A stretch of 25,528 bases of DNA from Candidatus Parepulonipiscium sp. PG-Nun2H_MBin03 (GTDB lineage: Bacteria; Bacillota; Clostridia; Lachnospirales; Cellulosilyticaceae), in NCBI GenBank assembly GCA_001995005.1, contig MDJN01000020.1:1-25528 (forward strand). Reading direction: 5' to 3'. Both the position numbers and the translations under genes were made by a program. This document shows positions 1 through 7,574 of this stretch, piece after piece. Each line of letters starts with the position of its first letter. Position 1 is the stretch's first letter. Below the pieces are notes generated by a model. It saw only the letters and a list, made by a program, of their open reading frames with translations. It was not told the origin of the DNA and searched no databases.

Positions 1-219
1 CACATCTTCGTAATCTATATTATCATTTGATAATAATTTACTTACCGTCATATGCGTACATGATGCATATCCTGCCAAAACTAGTTGGCTCGGTTTTAGG
101 TCTGTTCCCAGCCCTCCCATATCGGTCGTTTGACCGGCATAAATCGGTCTTATATTTTCATCTGTTGTTAACGTTATTTGCGTCGTCCAATTGTTATCTT
201 TCTTGCTTGCTACTACCAT
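1..219 (-). CDS. OsmC/YhfA-like redox protein, N-terminal part (runs off the left edge)
   Basis: The frame is open from an ATG at 219 to the window edge, giving 73 codons. An AAGGAGA ribosome binding site lies 11 nt upstream. The translated part contains a Tyr-Ala-Gly-Gln-x-x-Asp stretch and then LVLAGYASCTHMTVSKLL. This resembles the OsmC family pattern in which the first redox-active cysteine sits in an Ala-Gly/Ser-Cys-Thr context at the start of a long helix. Known OsmC-like proteins reduce organic hydroperoxides with two cysteines; the second would lie outside this window. The gene starts 21 bp after the acyltransferase gene and is probably cotranscribed with it. The family call rests only on the N-terminal half. 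Confidence 0.72.
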   Translation of the reverse strand, partial: MVVASKKDNNWTTQITLTTDENIRPIYAGQTTDMGGLGTDLKPSQLVLAGYASCTHMTVSKLLSNDNIDYEDV

Positions 220-240
220 TTTTTTTACACTCTCCTTAAT

Positions 241-1191
241 TTATAAACTCTCGCTTTTACCTAGCGGTTTAGGTTTTTTTACAAATATATTTATAAAATT
301 GTTGATTATCTTATTAAAAGTTCTCATGACCTTATTCCTTGATAAAATATACGTAATAAATATAGATGTTACCAAACATATAAGCAGTTGTAACCAGGTA
401 TATGGAATAAAATGATTTATAATAAAGACTAACGAAACTAAATACGTATGCAATATATAAACCGAAAATGTATTATTACCCACTGTACTAAAAAACGTCT
501 TATTAGGTTTAACTATATTTATTAATATATATACAAAAGAAAAGCCAATTATATACATGCACCCTCGTGCAAGTAACGCTACCCAAACAGGTATAGAAAA
601 ATTATCATACGAGCTACTTCCGTATAAAAATTCTACAGGTATCACGTGAAAATACGATAACAATACTGCTAATATACCAGTCAAAATTAATATTACTATG
701 CTCAGTATAATATTTTTATGTCTAAGCCCCAGCAATATTTCTTCGCTAGTATAATATCCGCCTAGAAAAAACGGCAAAAAGAATATTGTCCTAGATAAAG
801 ATAAAAATACTCCAAATTCTTTTGATAATCCTGTTGTTACCCCTAGTATAAGACTGATAACAAATATATACTTAATCCGTATCAAATCCTTTAAAAGAAT
901 TCTCCAAAAAAACATACTAATTAAATACCATAATGCCCACCCCGGAGTCAGTATAGACATACTCTCAATTCCCACAACCGGTATACTTACAACATTCCAT
1001 ATTGTATTAAATATAAGATATGGTACCAAAAAGTTTCTAACTGCCTTAGCCCGGCTTTTTCCGACGTTTTTTGAAAAATATCCTGACACAAAAACAAATA
1101 CCGGCATATGAAATAAATATATAAACATATATATAACTTCAATAAAAAAGGACGAATCTTTATATAGCTCTAATGCATGTCCAAACACCAC
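241..1191 (-). CDS. Acyltransferase-3 family integral membrane protein (O-acetyltransferase-like)
   Basis: This is a very hydrophobic protein with about ten predicted membrane segments. The residues VVFGHALEL match the family's first-helix signature, in which a conserved His follows a Leu/Val-rich helix. Family members transfer acyl groups, mostly acetyl, across the membrane to sugars of surface polymers. The secure open frame begins at a GTG at 1191, but that is unlikely to be the real start. The reading frame upstream to about 1248 encodes YLLDNLKGLLIFFVV, the conserved beginning of helix 1. The neighbouring SGNH hydrolase also fits a surface-glycan acetylation role. The substrate cannot be read from the sequence. 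See the separate entry on the disrupted N-terminus. Confidence 0.8.
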   Translation of the reverse strand: MVFGHALELYKDSSFFIEVIYMFIYLFHMPVFVFVSGYFSKNVGKSRAKAVRNFLVPYLIFNTIWNVVSIPVVGIESMSILTPGWALWYLISMFFWRILLKDLIRIKYIFVISLILGVTTGLSKEFGVFLSLSRTIFFLPFFLGGYYTSEEILLGLRHKNIILSIVILILTGILAVLLSYFHVIPVEFLYGSSSYDNFSIPVWVALLARGCMYIIGFSFVYILINIVKPNKTFFSTVGNNTFSVYILHTYLVSLVFIINHFIPYTWLQLLICLVTSIFITYILSRNKVMRTFNKIINNFINIFVKKPKPLGKSESL

Positions 1192-1253
1192 AAAGAATAT
1201 CAGCAGTCCTTTTAAGTTATCAAGTAGATAATTTCTTGTTTTTTCTATAACAT
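1192..1253 (-). other. Disrupted N-terminus of the acyltransferase gene
   Basis: The ribosome binding site (AAGGCGG, just after the SGNH stop) is followed by an ATG at 1253-1251, but the next codons are TTA TAG. The conserved N-terminal residues lie in the frame starting at ATA (1248), one nucleotide out of register with that ATG, and no ATG, GTG or TTG occurs in that frame before 1191. One extra T after the ATG would join start and gene. The cause may be a real frameshift, a non-standard ATA start or a sequencing error. Confidence 0.7.
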
Positions 1254-1262
1254 TTCACCGCC

Positions 1263-1883
1263 TTAAATAATTGCGTCTATCCACTCTTTAGCTATTAATA
1301 TATGTCCTTTTGCAGAAGGGTGTACCCCGTCTTTGGTCCAGTAGCAATTTGGTTTTTCAATGCACACTTTATCATTAAATCGTAACTGCAGCGGAATGTA
1401 ACTCGCATTATATTCATGTGCCAAATGGCTTACTATCTCTATCTTTGGTGCCAAATCTTCTCTCCATTCAAGTTGCTTAGGCTCTGTTGGTAATAAAAAC
1501 GGAGACATTAACACTATTTTTACATCCGGAAATTTTTCTTTTGTGGTGTCAAGAATATAGTTATAGTTACTTCTAAACTCTTCTTTGCTTATAAATAAAT
1601 TTGTATCATATCTTCTTAAAGTATCATTAATCCCTATTAAGATAGATAATATATCTATCTGCTCAAGTGGCATCGTCGATCTTTTCCATCTTCTTTTTAA
1701 GTCTTTACTTCTGTTACCTGATATTCCTTTATTTATACAAGTTACATTATCATAATGTTGTTGTATATAATAATTAACTAAGTTCACATATCCATTTCCT
1801 AAATCAGTGTGATCTATCTTATTTCTATCACAATCAGTTATACTATCTCCTTGAAATAAAATAATACTGTTTTCTTTAATCAT
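1263..1883 (-). CDS. SGNH/GDSL-family hydrolase (probable carbohydrate or acyl esterase)
   Basis: The 206-residue protein carries the SGNH blocks in order. Block I is QGDSITD with nucleophile Ser14, block II is the Gly in GISGNRS (around 54-56), block III is GINDT (84-88) and block V is DGVH with Asp185 and His188. There is no signal peptide, so it should act in the cytosol. Family members remove acetyl or other acyl groups from sugars or lipids; the substrate is unknown here. The start ATG has an AAAGGAGG site 8 nt upstream. Its stop nearly touches the ribosome binding site of the acyltransferase-3 gene, so the two are translationally linked and may act on the same glycan (inference). Confidence 0.85.
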   Translation of the reverse strand: MIKENSIILFQGDSITDCDRNKIDHTDLGNGYVNLVNYYIQQHYDNVTCINKGISGNRSKDLKRRWKRSTMPLEQIDILSILIGINDTLRRYDTNLFISKEEFRSNYNYILDTTKEKFPDVKIVLMSPFLLPTEPKQLEWREDLAPKIEIVSHLAHEYNASYIPLQLRFNDKVCIEKPNCYWTKDGVHPSAKGHILIAKEWIDAII

Positions 1884-1936
1884 GTTGCTTATCCTCCTTT
1901 AAATATTTTTAACTTCTTTTCTCATTTAATCTGATA

Positions 1937-1942
1937 ATTATA
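1937..1942 (-). promoter_or_regulatory. Candidate -10 box for the SGNH-acyltransferase unit
   Basis: A TATAAT hexamer lies on the minus strand about 54 nt upstream of the SGNH start codon. I see no convincing -35 hexamer at 17-18 nt, so this is only a likely promoter position. Confidence 0.35.
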
Positions 1943-2020
1943 ATGATTGTAGTTTTTGATAACCTATTTTAGTATATGCAGTTTTTATAAGTTTCACTTG
2001 TTTTTTTAAGATTTTTATAT

Positions 2021-2049
2021 TTGCATGGCAAAAGACATTGTAATAGAAT
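2021..2049 (+). promoter_or_regulatory. Possible promoter of the signal peptidase gene
   Basis: TTGCAT (2021-2026) is followed after 17 nt by TAGAAT (2044-2049), roughly 75 nt ahead of the signal peptidase start. The -35 match is poor, the -10 match is fair. Confidence 0.35.
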
Positions 2050-2125
2050 TATGTTAAAGTACAAATAATTGTCTATAGTAGAGGGCATACTAAATTATAC
2101 TTATCCAGAAAGAAGGAGTTGTACG

Positions 2126-2647
2126 ATGCTTAAAGTAAGAAATATATTTCAAATCATCTCTGAATTATTATTGGCAATTTTATCTGCTGTAATTATTACC
2201 CAATTTATATTTATGCATTCAAGTGTTCCCACCGGTTCTATGATACCTACTATATTAATAGGAGACCACCTAGCCTTAAATAAGATTACTGCATATTATC
2301 GCATGCCCAAACGTGGCGAAATTATCGTATTTTTTAATGGCCAAGATAATTTAATTAAACGAGTTATAGCTCTTCCAGGCGAAGAAGTAGATTTAATTAA
2401 TGGAATAGTTTTAATCAACGGGACACCTTTAGATGAACCATATTTAAATGAACCAAACTCTACGTTTCCTATTACCTATAATATAGACTTTCCATATGTA
2501 GTTCCTGATGAATATATTTTTGTTTTAGGAGATAATCGAAAAAACAGCTCAGATAGCCGTGACTTTGGCCCTATATCAAGGCATGATATAGTGTCTATTG
2601 GAGCATATAGAATTTATCCGTTTTCTGATATGGAAGTATTACATTAA
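2126..2647 (+). CDS. lepB: Type I signal peptidase
   Basis: The 173-residue protein cleaves signal peptides from exported proteins at the outer face of the membrane. One N-terminal membrane anchor spans about residues 9-30. The catalytic Ser38 lies in PTGSMIPT, and the general base Lys78 in the LIKRVIALPGE box. The GDNRKNSSDSRDFGPI box E is near the C-terminus. The length and single anchor fit the short Gram-positive (Sip) type. The ATG at 2126 is chosen because an AAGGAG site lies 7 nt upstream and the protein then begins directly with the anchor. The frame remains open upstream to a TTG at 2069, which would add an unlikely leader. It is monocistronic and converges on uvrB. Confidence 0.95.
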   Translation: MLKVRNIFQIISELLLAILSAVIITQFIFMHSSVPTGSMIPTILIGDHLALNKITAYYRMPKRGEIIVFFNGQDNLIKRVIALPGEEVDLINGIVLINGTPLDEPYLNEPNSTFPITYNIDFPYVVPDEYIFVLGDNRKNSSDSRDFGPISRHDIVSIGAYRIYPFSDMEVLH

Positions 2648-2685
2648 AGTCTTCTACGGCTACTTAATTAGTCGTAAAAGACTTT
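2646..2685. terminator. Convergent stem-loop between lepB and uvrB
   Basis: The arms 2646-2658 and 2673-2685 pair over 13 positions with one mismatch (AAAGTCTT against AAGACTTT at the base). It lies directly after the lepB stop and the uvrB stop, so it can serve both. The U-tract is short on either strand. Confidence 0.6.
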
Positions 2686-2689
2686 GCAT

Positions 2690-4663
2690 TTATACAAAGT
2701 TAGTATAATATTTTTTAAGCTTAACTAGGCTATCTCGTAATGTAGCAGCTTTTTCAAATTCCAATTCATTAGCAGCTTTTTTCATTTCCTTTTGCACCTT
2801 AGTTATAGCTTTTTCAAGCTCCGCTTTATTCATAGATTCGGGCTCTTTATCTAATACTACAGATTTAACTTCTTTTGTCGCTATAATAAGTTCTCTTACC
2901 GCCTTTTTTATAGTTTGCGGAACTATGTTATGCTCTTTATTATATGCCTGTTGTATTTCACGCCTTCTATTTGTCTCTGATATAGCATAATCCATACTAC
3001 GTGTTATGTTATCCGCATACATAATTACTCTACCATTGACATTTCTCGCCACCCTGCCTATTGTCTGTATTAAAGAAGTTTTGGAACGCAAAAACCCTTC
3101 TTTATCAGCATCTAGTATAGCAACCAGCTCTACTTCTGGTATATCAAGCCCTTCTCTTAATAAATTTATTCCTATCAAAACATCAAAAACACCCATTCTT
3201 AAATCTCGTACTATCTCTATGCGCTCTAACGTATCTATGTCTGAGTGCAAATATTTTACCTTAACACCTACTTCACGTAGAAAATCCGTTAAGTCTTCAG
3301 CCATTCTTTTTGTTAATGTGGTGACCAAAACCTTGCCACACCCTTCTGTTACACAATTAATTTCTGATAATAAATTATCAATTTGCCCTGCAATTGGGCG
3401 TATCTCAATTTCTGGGTCAACCAATCCTGTTGGCCGTATTATCTGCTCTGCTATGCTTAGTGAATGTTCAAGCTCATAATCTGCTGGCGTTGCCGATACA
3501 TATAAAATTTGGTTTATCTTACTCTCAAACTCATCAAACATAAGTGGCCTATTATCCAGTGCAGAAGGCAGTCTAAATCCATATTCCACTAATACATTTT
3601 TTCTAGCTTTATCCCCGTTATACATTCCTCTAATTTGCGGTAGAGTAATATGAGATTCATCTATTATAATCAGATAATCTTTTGGGAAATAATCTAGTAA
3701 AGTAAATGGTGTACTACCTTTTTGTCGCCCAGATAAATGCATAGAATAGTTTTCCACTCCTGAGCAATACCCCATTTCTCTTAACATTTCTACGTCAAAA
3801 TTAGTTCTTTGCATAAGCCGTTGCATCTCCAATAGCTTATCTTCTTGCTTTAATTCTTTAATCCTGCCATCCAATTCTTCTTCTATCGCTCGTATAGCTT
3901 CTAACATCTTGTCCGGTGCAACGGCATAATGAGACGCTGGAAAAATTGCTACATGAGAGCGTAGCCCCATCACCTTTCCAGTTAAAGAATCTATCTCAGA
4001 TATCTTTTCTATCTCGTCGTCAAAAAATTCTACCCGTATACCACTTTCACTCATTCCAGCCGGAATAATTTCCACAACATCTCCTCTGACACGAAATGTA
4101 CCTCGTGCAAACTCATTATCATTTCTATCATATTGAATTTGCACAAGTTTTCTTAGCATATCATCTCGCAATAAAGTCATCCCTGTTCTTATAGAAAGCA
4201 CTTGATTTTCATAATCAACAGGGTCGCCTAGCCCGTATATACAAGATACGCTTGCTACTATTATAACATCTCGCCTTTCAGTTAAAGCTGCTGTTGCAGA
4301 GTGGCGTAATTTATCTATCTCTTCATTTATACTAGAGTCTTTTTCGATAAAAGTATCGCTATGCGGAACATACGCCTCTGGTTGATAATAATCATAGTAT
4401 GATACAAAATACTCAACAGCATTGTTTGGAAAAAATTCTTTAAACTCGCTATATAATTGAGCCGCTAATGTCTTGTTATGTGCAATAATTAACGTAGGTT
4501 TTTGTACTTTTTCTATTATATTCGCCATAGTAAAAGTTTTTCCAGACCCCGTTACCCCTAGTAAAGTTTGATAGGTATTTCCTCTTTCTATACTATTTGA
4601 TAACTTATCAATTGCCTGCACCTGATCTCCCATAGGTAAAAAGTCTTGCTGTATCTTAAACAT
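2690..4663 (-). CDS. uvrB: UvrABC excinuclease subunit B
   Basis: At 657 residues this is a full-length UvrB, the damage-verifying helicase-like subunit of nucleotide excision repair. It receives damaged DNA from UvrA and recruits UvrC. Walker A is GVTGSGKT (36-43). The aromatic beta-hairpin region reads YYDYYQPEAYVP, a DESH motif follows at about 335, and the helicase motif QTIGRVARN lies near 540. A C-terminal UVR domain (KEMKKAANELEFEKAATLRD) contacts UvrC. The start has an AAGGAG site 7 nt upstream. It begins 22 bp after the transporter gene and so seems to be read from that promoter. In many Firmicutes uvrB sits next to uvrA; no uvrA is present here. Confidence 0.98.
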   Translation of the reverse strand: MFKIQQDFLPMGDQVQAIDKLSNSIERGNTYQTLLGVTGSGKTFTMANIIEKVQKPTLIIAHNKTLAAQLYSEFKEFFPNNAVEYFVSYYDYYQPEAYVPHSDTFIEKDSSINEEIDKLRHSATAALTERRDVIIVASVSCIYGLGDPVDYENQVLSIRTGMTLLRDDMLRKLVQIQYDRNDNEFARGTFRVRGDVVEIIPAGMSESGIRVEFFDDEIEKISEIDSLTGKVMGLRSHVAIFPASHYAVAPDKMLEAIRAIEEELDGRIKELKQEDKLLEMQRLMQRTNFDVEMLREMGYCSGVENYSMHLSGRQKGSTPFTLLDYFPKDYLIIIDESHITLPQIRGMYNGDKARKNVLVEYGFRLPSALDNRPLMFDEFESKINQILYVSATPADYELEHSLSIAEQIIRPTGLVDPEIEIRPIAGQIDNLLSEINCVTEGCGKVLVTTLTKRMAEDLTDFLREVGVKVKYLHSDIDTLERIEIVRDLRMGVFDVLIGINLLREGLDIPEVELVAILDADKEGFLRSKTSLIQTIGRVARNVNGRVIMYADNITRSMDYAISETNRRREIQQAYNKEHNIVPQTIKKAVRELIIATKEVKSVVLDKEPESMNKAELEKAITKVQKEMKKAANELEFEKAATLRDSLVKLKKYYTNFV

Positions 4664-4685
4664 TGTTAGCTCCTTAAAATTTTTC

Positions 4686-6041
4686 TTAAAGTAATACTAA
4701 TCCTAATGATATAATTACACCAGAATATAGTAACGTAATTATACAATACCCCATTATATCCTTTGCACCTAATTTTGCAATCCCTAACGCTGGCAAAGCC
4801 CAGAACGGTTGTAACATATTAGTCCAAGCATCTCCCCAGGCTATTGCAATTGCTGTTTTAGCTGCATCAACCCCTAGTTCTGCACCTGCTGGCATCATAA
4901 TTGGTGCTTGCACTGCCCATTGGCCACCGCCTGATGGTACGAAGAAGTTTACCACACCCGCACTTAAAAAAGATAACGCTGGGAAAGTAACTTCTGTTGA
5001 TATATTTACAAATATATTTGATATCAACCCTGCTAATGAAACTCCATCTGCATTTACTCCGCTCATCATTCCTATAATACCTGCATAGAATGGGAATTGT
5101 AACATAACAGGTCCTGCACCTTTTGCAGCTCCCATTAAAGCATTTAGGTAATTACGTGGTGTTTTGTGCAATAATATACCACTGAACATAAATATGAAAT
5201 TAACTATATCTAAAGTTAAATTAAAGCCTTTATCCGCAAAATATAGTATAATATAGGTAAACCCTAACACAGATATCAGTAACGTTACTAGCACGCTATT
5301 TTCTAATTTTTCCGCTGGTGTCATTTTACCCGTTGGTATACTATTAGAAGGAGTTTCATCTTTTAATAACTTTGCATCTATTGCAACCACCATATCTGGT
5401 GATGGGTGCATCGCCGCATTCAGTAGAGGCAATGTCACAAATAATATAAGTACTATTATCATATTGGTCGTAGAAAAAATAGTAAATGCAGTTGATATGC
5501 CCTCCGCTCCTATTATGCCACCTGTAGCATTCACTACTGCATCTCCGCCACTTGCTATAGTAAGCGGTATTGAACCGGATAATCCTGCGTGCCAAAGCAA
5601 AAAGCCTGAATATGCTGATGCTATTAGTAATCTATAGTCCACTCCCTTTACTTGTTTAGCAATTTCTTTTGCAAATATTGCACCAATTACTAAGCCAAAT
5701 CCCCAGTTAATAAGACAAGCTATTGCAGATACAACTGTAACTAACATAATTGCATGTGTTGGTTTTTTTGGTATTTTTGCAAGTGATACTAATATTTTAT
5801 TAATTGCTGGTGCAGTTGCAAGAGCATTACCTAATACTAATACTAATGCCATTTGCATAGAGAATGCAAGTAAGCTCCAAAATCCGCCGCCCCAGTGAGA
5901 TACCATAGCTAACGGAGCTTGCCCTGTAAAAATCATCCCTCCTATAAATATAGCAAAGGTTAATACAATACAAAACAAAAACGGATCTGGTAAATAATTT
6001 TGCACTAATTTAACACAACTATTTGTAAACTTTTTAAACAT
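4686..6041 (-). CDS. atoE: AtoE-type short-chain fatty acid transporter
   Basis: This is a 451-residue polytopic membrane protein with the family hallmarks. They are a start like FxxFxxxxPDPFLFCIVLT, Gly-rich helices around LINWGFGLVIGAI, and the conserved stretch VNFFVPSGGGQWAVQAPIM. Near the C-terminus is GDAWTNMLQPFWALPALGIA. The family moves short-chain fatty acids such as acetoacetate or butyrate across the cytoplasmic membrane. It lies downstream of the thiolase and CoA-transferase genes but behind a terminator and its own consensus promoter, so it can be expressed separately. The transported acid is not determinable from sequence. Confidence 0.93.
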   Translation of the reverse strand: MFKKFTNSCVKLVQNYLPDPFLFCIVLTFAIFIGGMIFTGQAPLAMVSHWGGGFWSLLAFSMQMALVLVLGNALATAPAINKILVSLAKIPKKPTHAIMLVTVVSAIACLINWGFGLVIGAIFAKEIAKQVKGVDYRLLIASAYSGFLLWHAGLSGSIPLTIASGGDAVVNATGGIIGAEGISTAFTIFSTTNMIIVLILFVTLPLLNAAMHPSPDMVVAIDAKLLKDETPSNSIPTGKMTPAEKLENSVLVTLLISVLGFTYIILYFADKGFNLTLDIVNFIFMFSGILLHKTPRNYLNALMGAAKGAGPVMLQFPFYAGIIGMMSGVNADGVSLAGLISNIFVNISTEVTFPALSFLSAGVVNFFVPSGGGQWAVQAPIMMPAGAELGVDAAKTAIAIAWGDAWTNMLQPFWALPALGIAKLGAKDIMGYCIITLLYSGVIISLGLVLL

Positions 6042-6149
6042 AACAAATCCCTCCTTTGATAATACTTATACATTAAATTTGGAAAAATATAATATATTAA
6101 TTTTCAAAAAATATAATATATGTATATATATGAAGTTATTATAAAGATA

Positions 6150-6178
6150 ATTATACTATTTCCGGAAGATTTTGTCAA
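6150..6178 (-). promoter_or_regulatory. Consensus sigma-A promoter of atoE-uvrB with palindromic spacer
   Basis: On the minus strand TTGACA (6178-6173) and TATAAT (6155-6150) are both perfect matches and are separated by exactly 17 nt. The spacer contains the palindrome TTCCGGAA (6160-6167), a possible operator. Transcription would start near 6142, leaving a roughly 100-nt A+T-rich leader. Confidence 0.85.
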
Positions 6179-6211
6179 TAAAATAACAAATTTTAGAATA
6201 AATTTTAGAAC

Positions 6212-6257
6212 AAAAGCTATATTCTCCATTTAACGATTGATGAAGAATATAGCTTTT
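6212..6257 (-). terminator. Rho-independent terminator after ctfB
   Basis: A perfect 14-bp stem (6212-6225 with 6244-6257) encloses an 18-nt loop and begins 2 nt after the ctfB stop. On the minus strand the second arm ends in TTTT. It separates the thl-ctfAB transcript from atoE. Confidence 0.8.
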
Positions 6258-6259
6258 AA

Positions 6260-6898
6260 TTACATATTTTTTAAGTTTTCATCTATAATAAGCGTAGTAC
6301 CTGTAGCTTCTTGCACTTGTTCTATAGTATAGTCTTTATTAATTTCTTTTAGAAGTAGCCCTTCTTTTGTTACTTCTATAACACCCATTTCAGTTATAAT
6401 TAAATTAACTTGGCCTGCCGCTGTCAGTGGTAGCGTGCATTCTTCTAATATTTTGTGTTTACCTTTATTAGTATGCTCCATAGCTACAATAACTTTTCTT
6501 GCTCCTACTACTAAATCCATGGCACCACCCATACCTGGAACTAATTTACCTGGTATCATCCAATTAGCAAGGTTTCCATTTTTATCTACTTGCAATGCTC
6601 CTAAAACTGTTGCATCCACATGCCCGCCTCTAATAATGGCAAAGGATGTTGCACTATCAAAAAAAGCTCCGTCTTTGCTAATAGTTACAGGATTTCCTCC
6701 TGCATTTACTACATACGGGTCTTCATCTCCTTTTGCAGGAGTTGGACCTATCCCAATAAATCCATTTTCGGATTGAAAAATTATATCCTTATCATCATCA
6801 ATATAATTTGCAACTAAGGTTGGCAAACCTATTCCTAAATTTACAACATCTCCGTCTTGTAATTCACGTGCTACACGCTTTGCAATAAATTCTTTCAT
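6260..6898 (-). CDS. ctfB: Acetate/acetoacetate (3-oxoacid) CoA-transferase subunit B
   Basis: This is the 212-residue beta subunit of a family I CoA-transferase (AtoA/CtfB/ScoB). It moves CoA between acetoacetyl-CoA, or another acyl-CoA, and a free short-chain acid. The catalytic glutamate is Glu44 in QSENGFIGIG. The GIGLPTLVANY segment at 22-32 and the GGAMDLV stretch also match the family. The ATG overlaps the stop of subunit A by one base (TAATG), which favours equal synthesis of the two subunits. A strong terminator follows. The preferred acid cannot be settled from sequence: acetate, butyrate and acetoacetate are all possible. Confidence 0.93.
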   Translation of the reverse strand: MKEFIAKRVARELQDGDVVNLGIGLPTLVANYIDDDKDIIFQSENGFIGIGPTPAKGDEDPYVVNAGGNPVTISKDGAFFDSATSFAIIRGGHVDATVLGALQVDKNGNLANWMIPGKLVPGMGGAMDLVVGARKVIVAMEHTNKGKHKILEECTLPLTAAGQVNLIITEMGVIEVTKEGLLLKEINKDYTIEQVQEATGTTLIIDENLKNM

Positions 6899-7551
6899 TA
6901 GTTTTTCTCCCCATCTATAATATAGTCTACAAAAATATGTGGTGTAACTACATTTTCTTGTTGAATTTCTCCAACCTCAACCACCTTATCTGCTTCTACA
7001 ATAACCGTATCAGCTGCCATTGCCATTATAGGGGCAAAATTTCTAGTCGATCCTCTATAGTAACAATTCCCTTTTTTATCTACCATATAAGCTGAAATCA
7101 GGGCAACGTCTGCCTTTAGCGGAAGTTCTAATAAATATTCTTTGCCATCAACTTCAATTATTTTTTTGCCATCTTGCACTACTGTACCCAATCCAGTAGG
7201 TGTTAAAAATCCACCTAACCCTGCACCTGCACTGCGTATTCTTTCTGCCAATGTACCTTGTGGAATTAATTCAAAGTCTGTTTCTTTTTCATTTAGTTGG
7301 CGTATAGATTCTGGGTTTAAACCTATATGAGATGTTTTTACCTTAGCAAATTGCTTAGTTACAATTAATTTTCCTACGCCATAATGTGTCCAGCTAGTGT
7401 CGTTGCAAATTAAAGTTAAATCCTTAACTCCCAGCTCAACTAACTTATCTATTATTTTGTGCGGTGTGCCACACCCCATAAATCCACTGACCATAATTGT
7501 CATTGAGTCTTTTACAATATCTTTTAGGTTGTCTAACGTTATTAATTTCAC
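6898..7551 (-). CDS. ctfA: Acetate/acetoacetate (3-oxoacid) CoA-transferase subunit A
   Basis: This is the 217-residue alpha subunit partner of CtfB, like AtoD/ScoA. The CoA-binding glycine loop is seen in VSGFMGCGTPHKIID. The motif GAGLGGFLTPTGLGT and the later AYMVDKKGN and NFAPIMAMAA segments are family features. The start chosen is a GTG at 7551 because a GAAGGAGAG site lies just upstream and the length then fits the family. The frame stays open upstream into the 3' end of the thiolase gene, but that leader is not conserved. It starts 23 bp after the thiolase stop, so the three genes form one unit making or using acetoacetate. Confidence 0.92.
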   Translation of the reverse strand: MKLITLDNLKDIVKDSMTIMVSGFMGCGTPHKIIDKLVELGVKDLTLICNDTSWTHYGVGKLIVTKQFAKVKTSHIGLNPESIRQLNEKETDFELIPQGTLAERIRSAGAGLGGFLTPTGLGTVVQDGKKIIEVDGKEYLLELPLKADVALISAYMVDKKGNCYYRGSTRNFAPIMAMAADTVIVEADKVVEVGEIQQENVVTPHIFVDYIIDGEKN

Positions 7552-7574
7552 CTTGGTTCTCTCTCCTTCAAAAT

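Noticed and set aside
3006..3479. Long open frame antisense to uvrB
   Set aside because: It lies fully inside uvrB on the opposite strand, with no recognisable domain or ribosome binding site. It is a shadow of the real gene.
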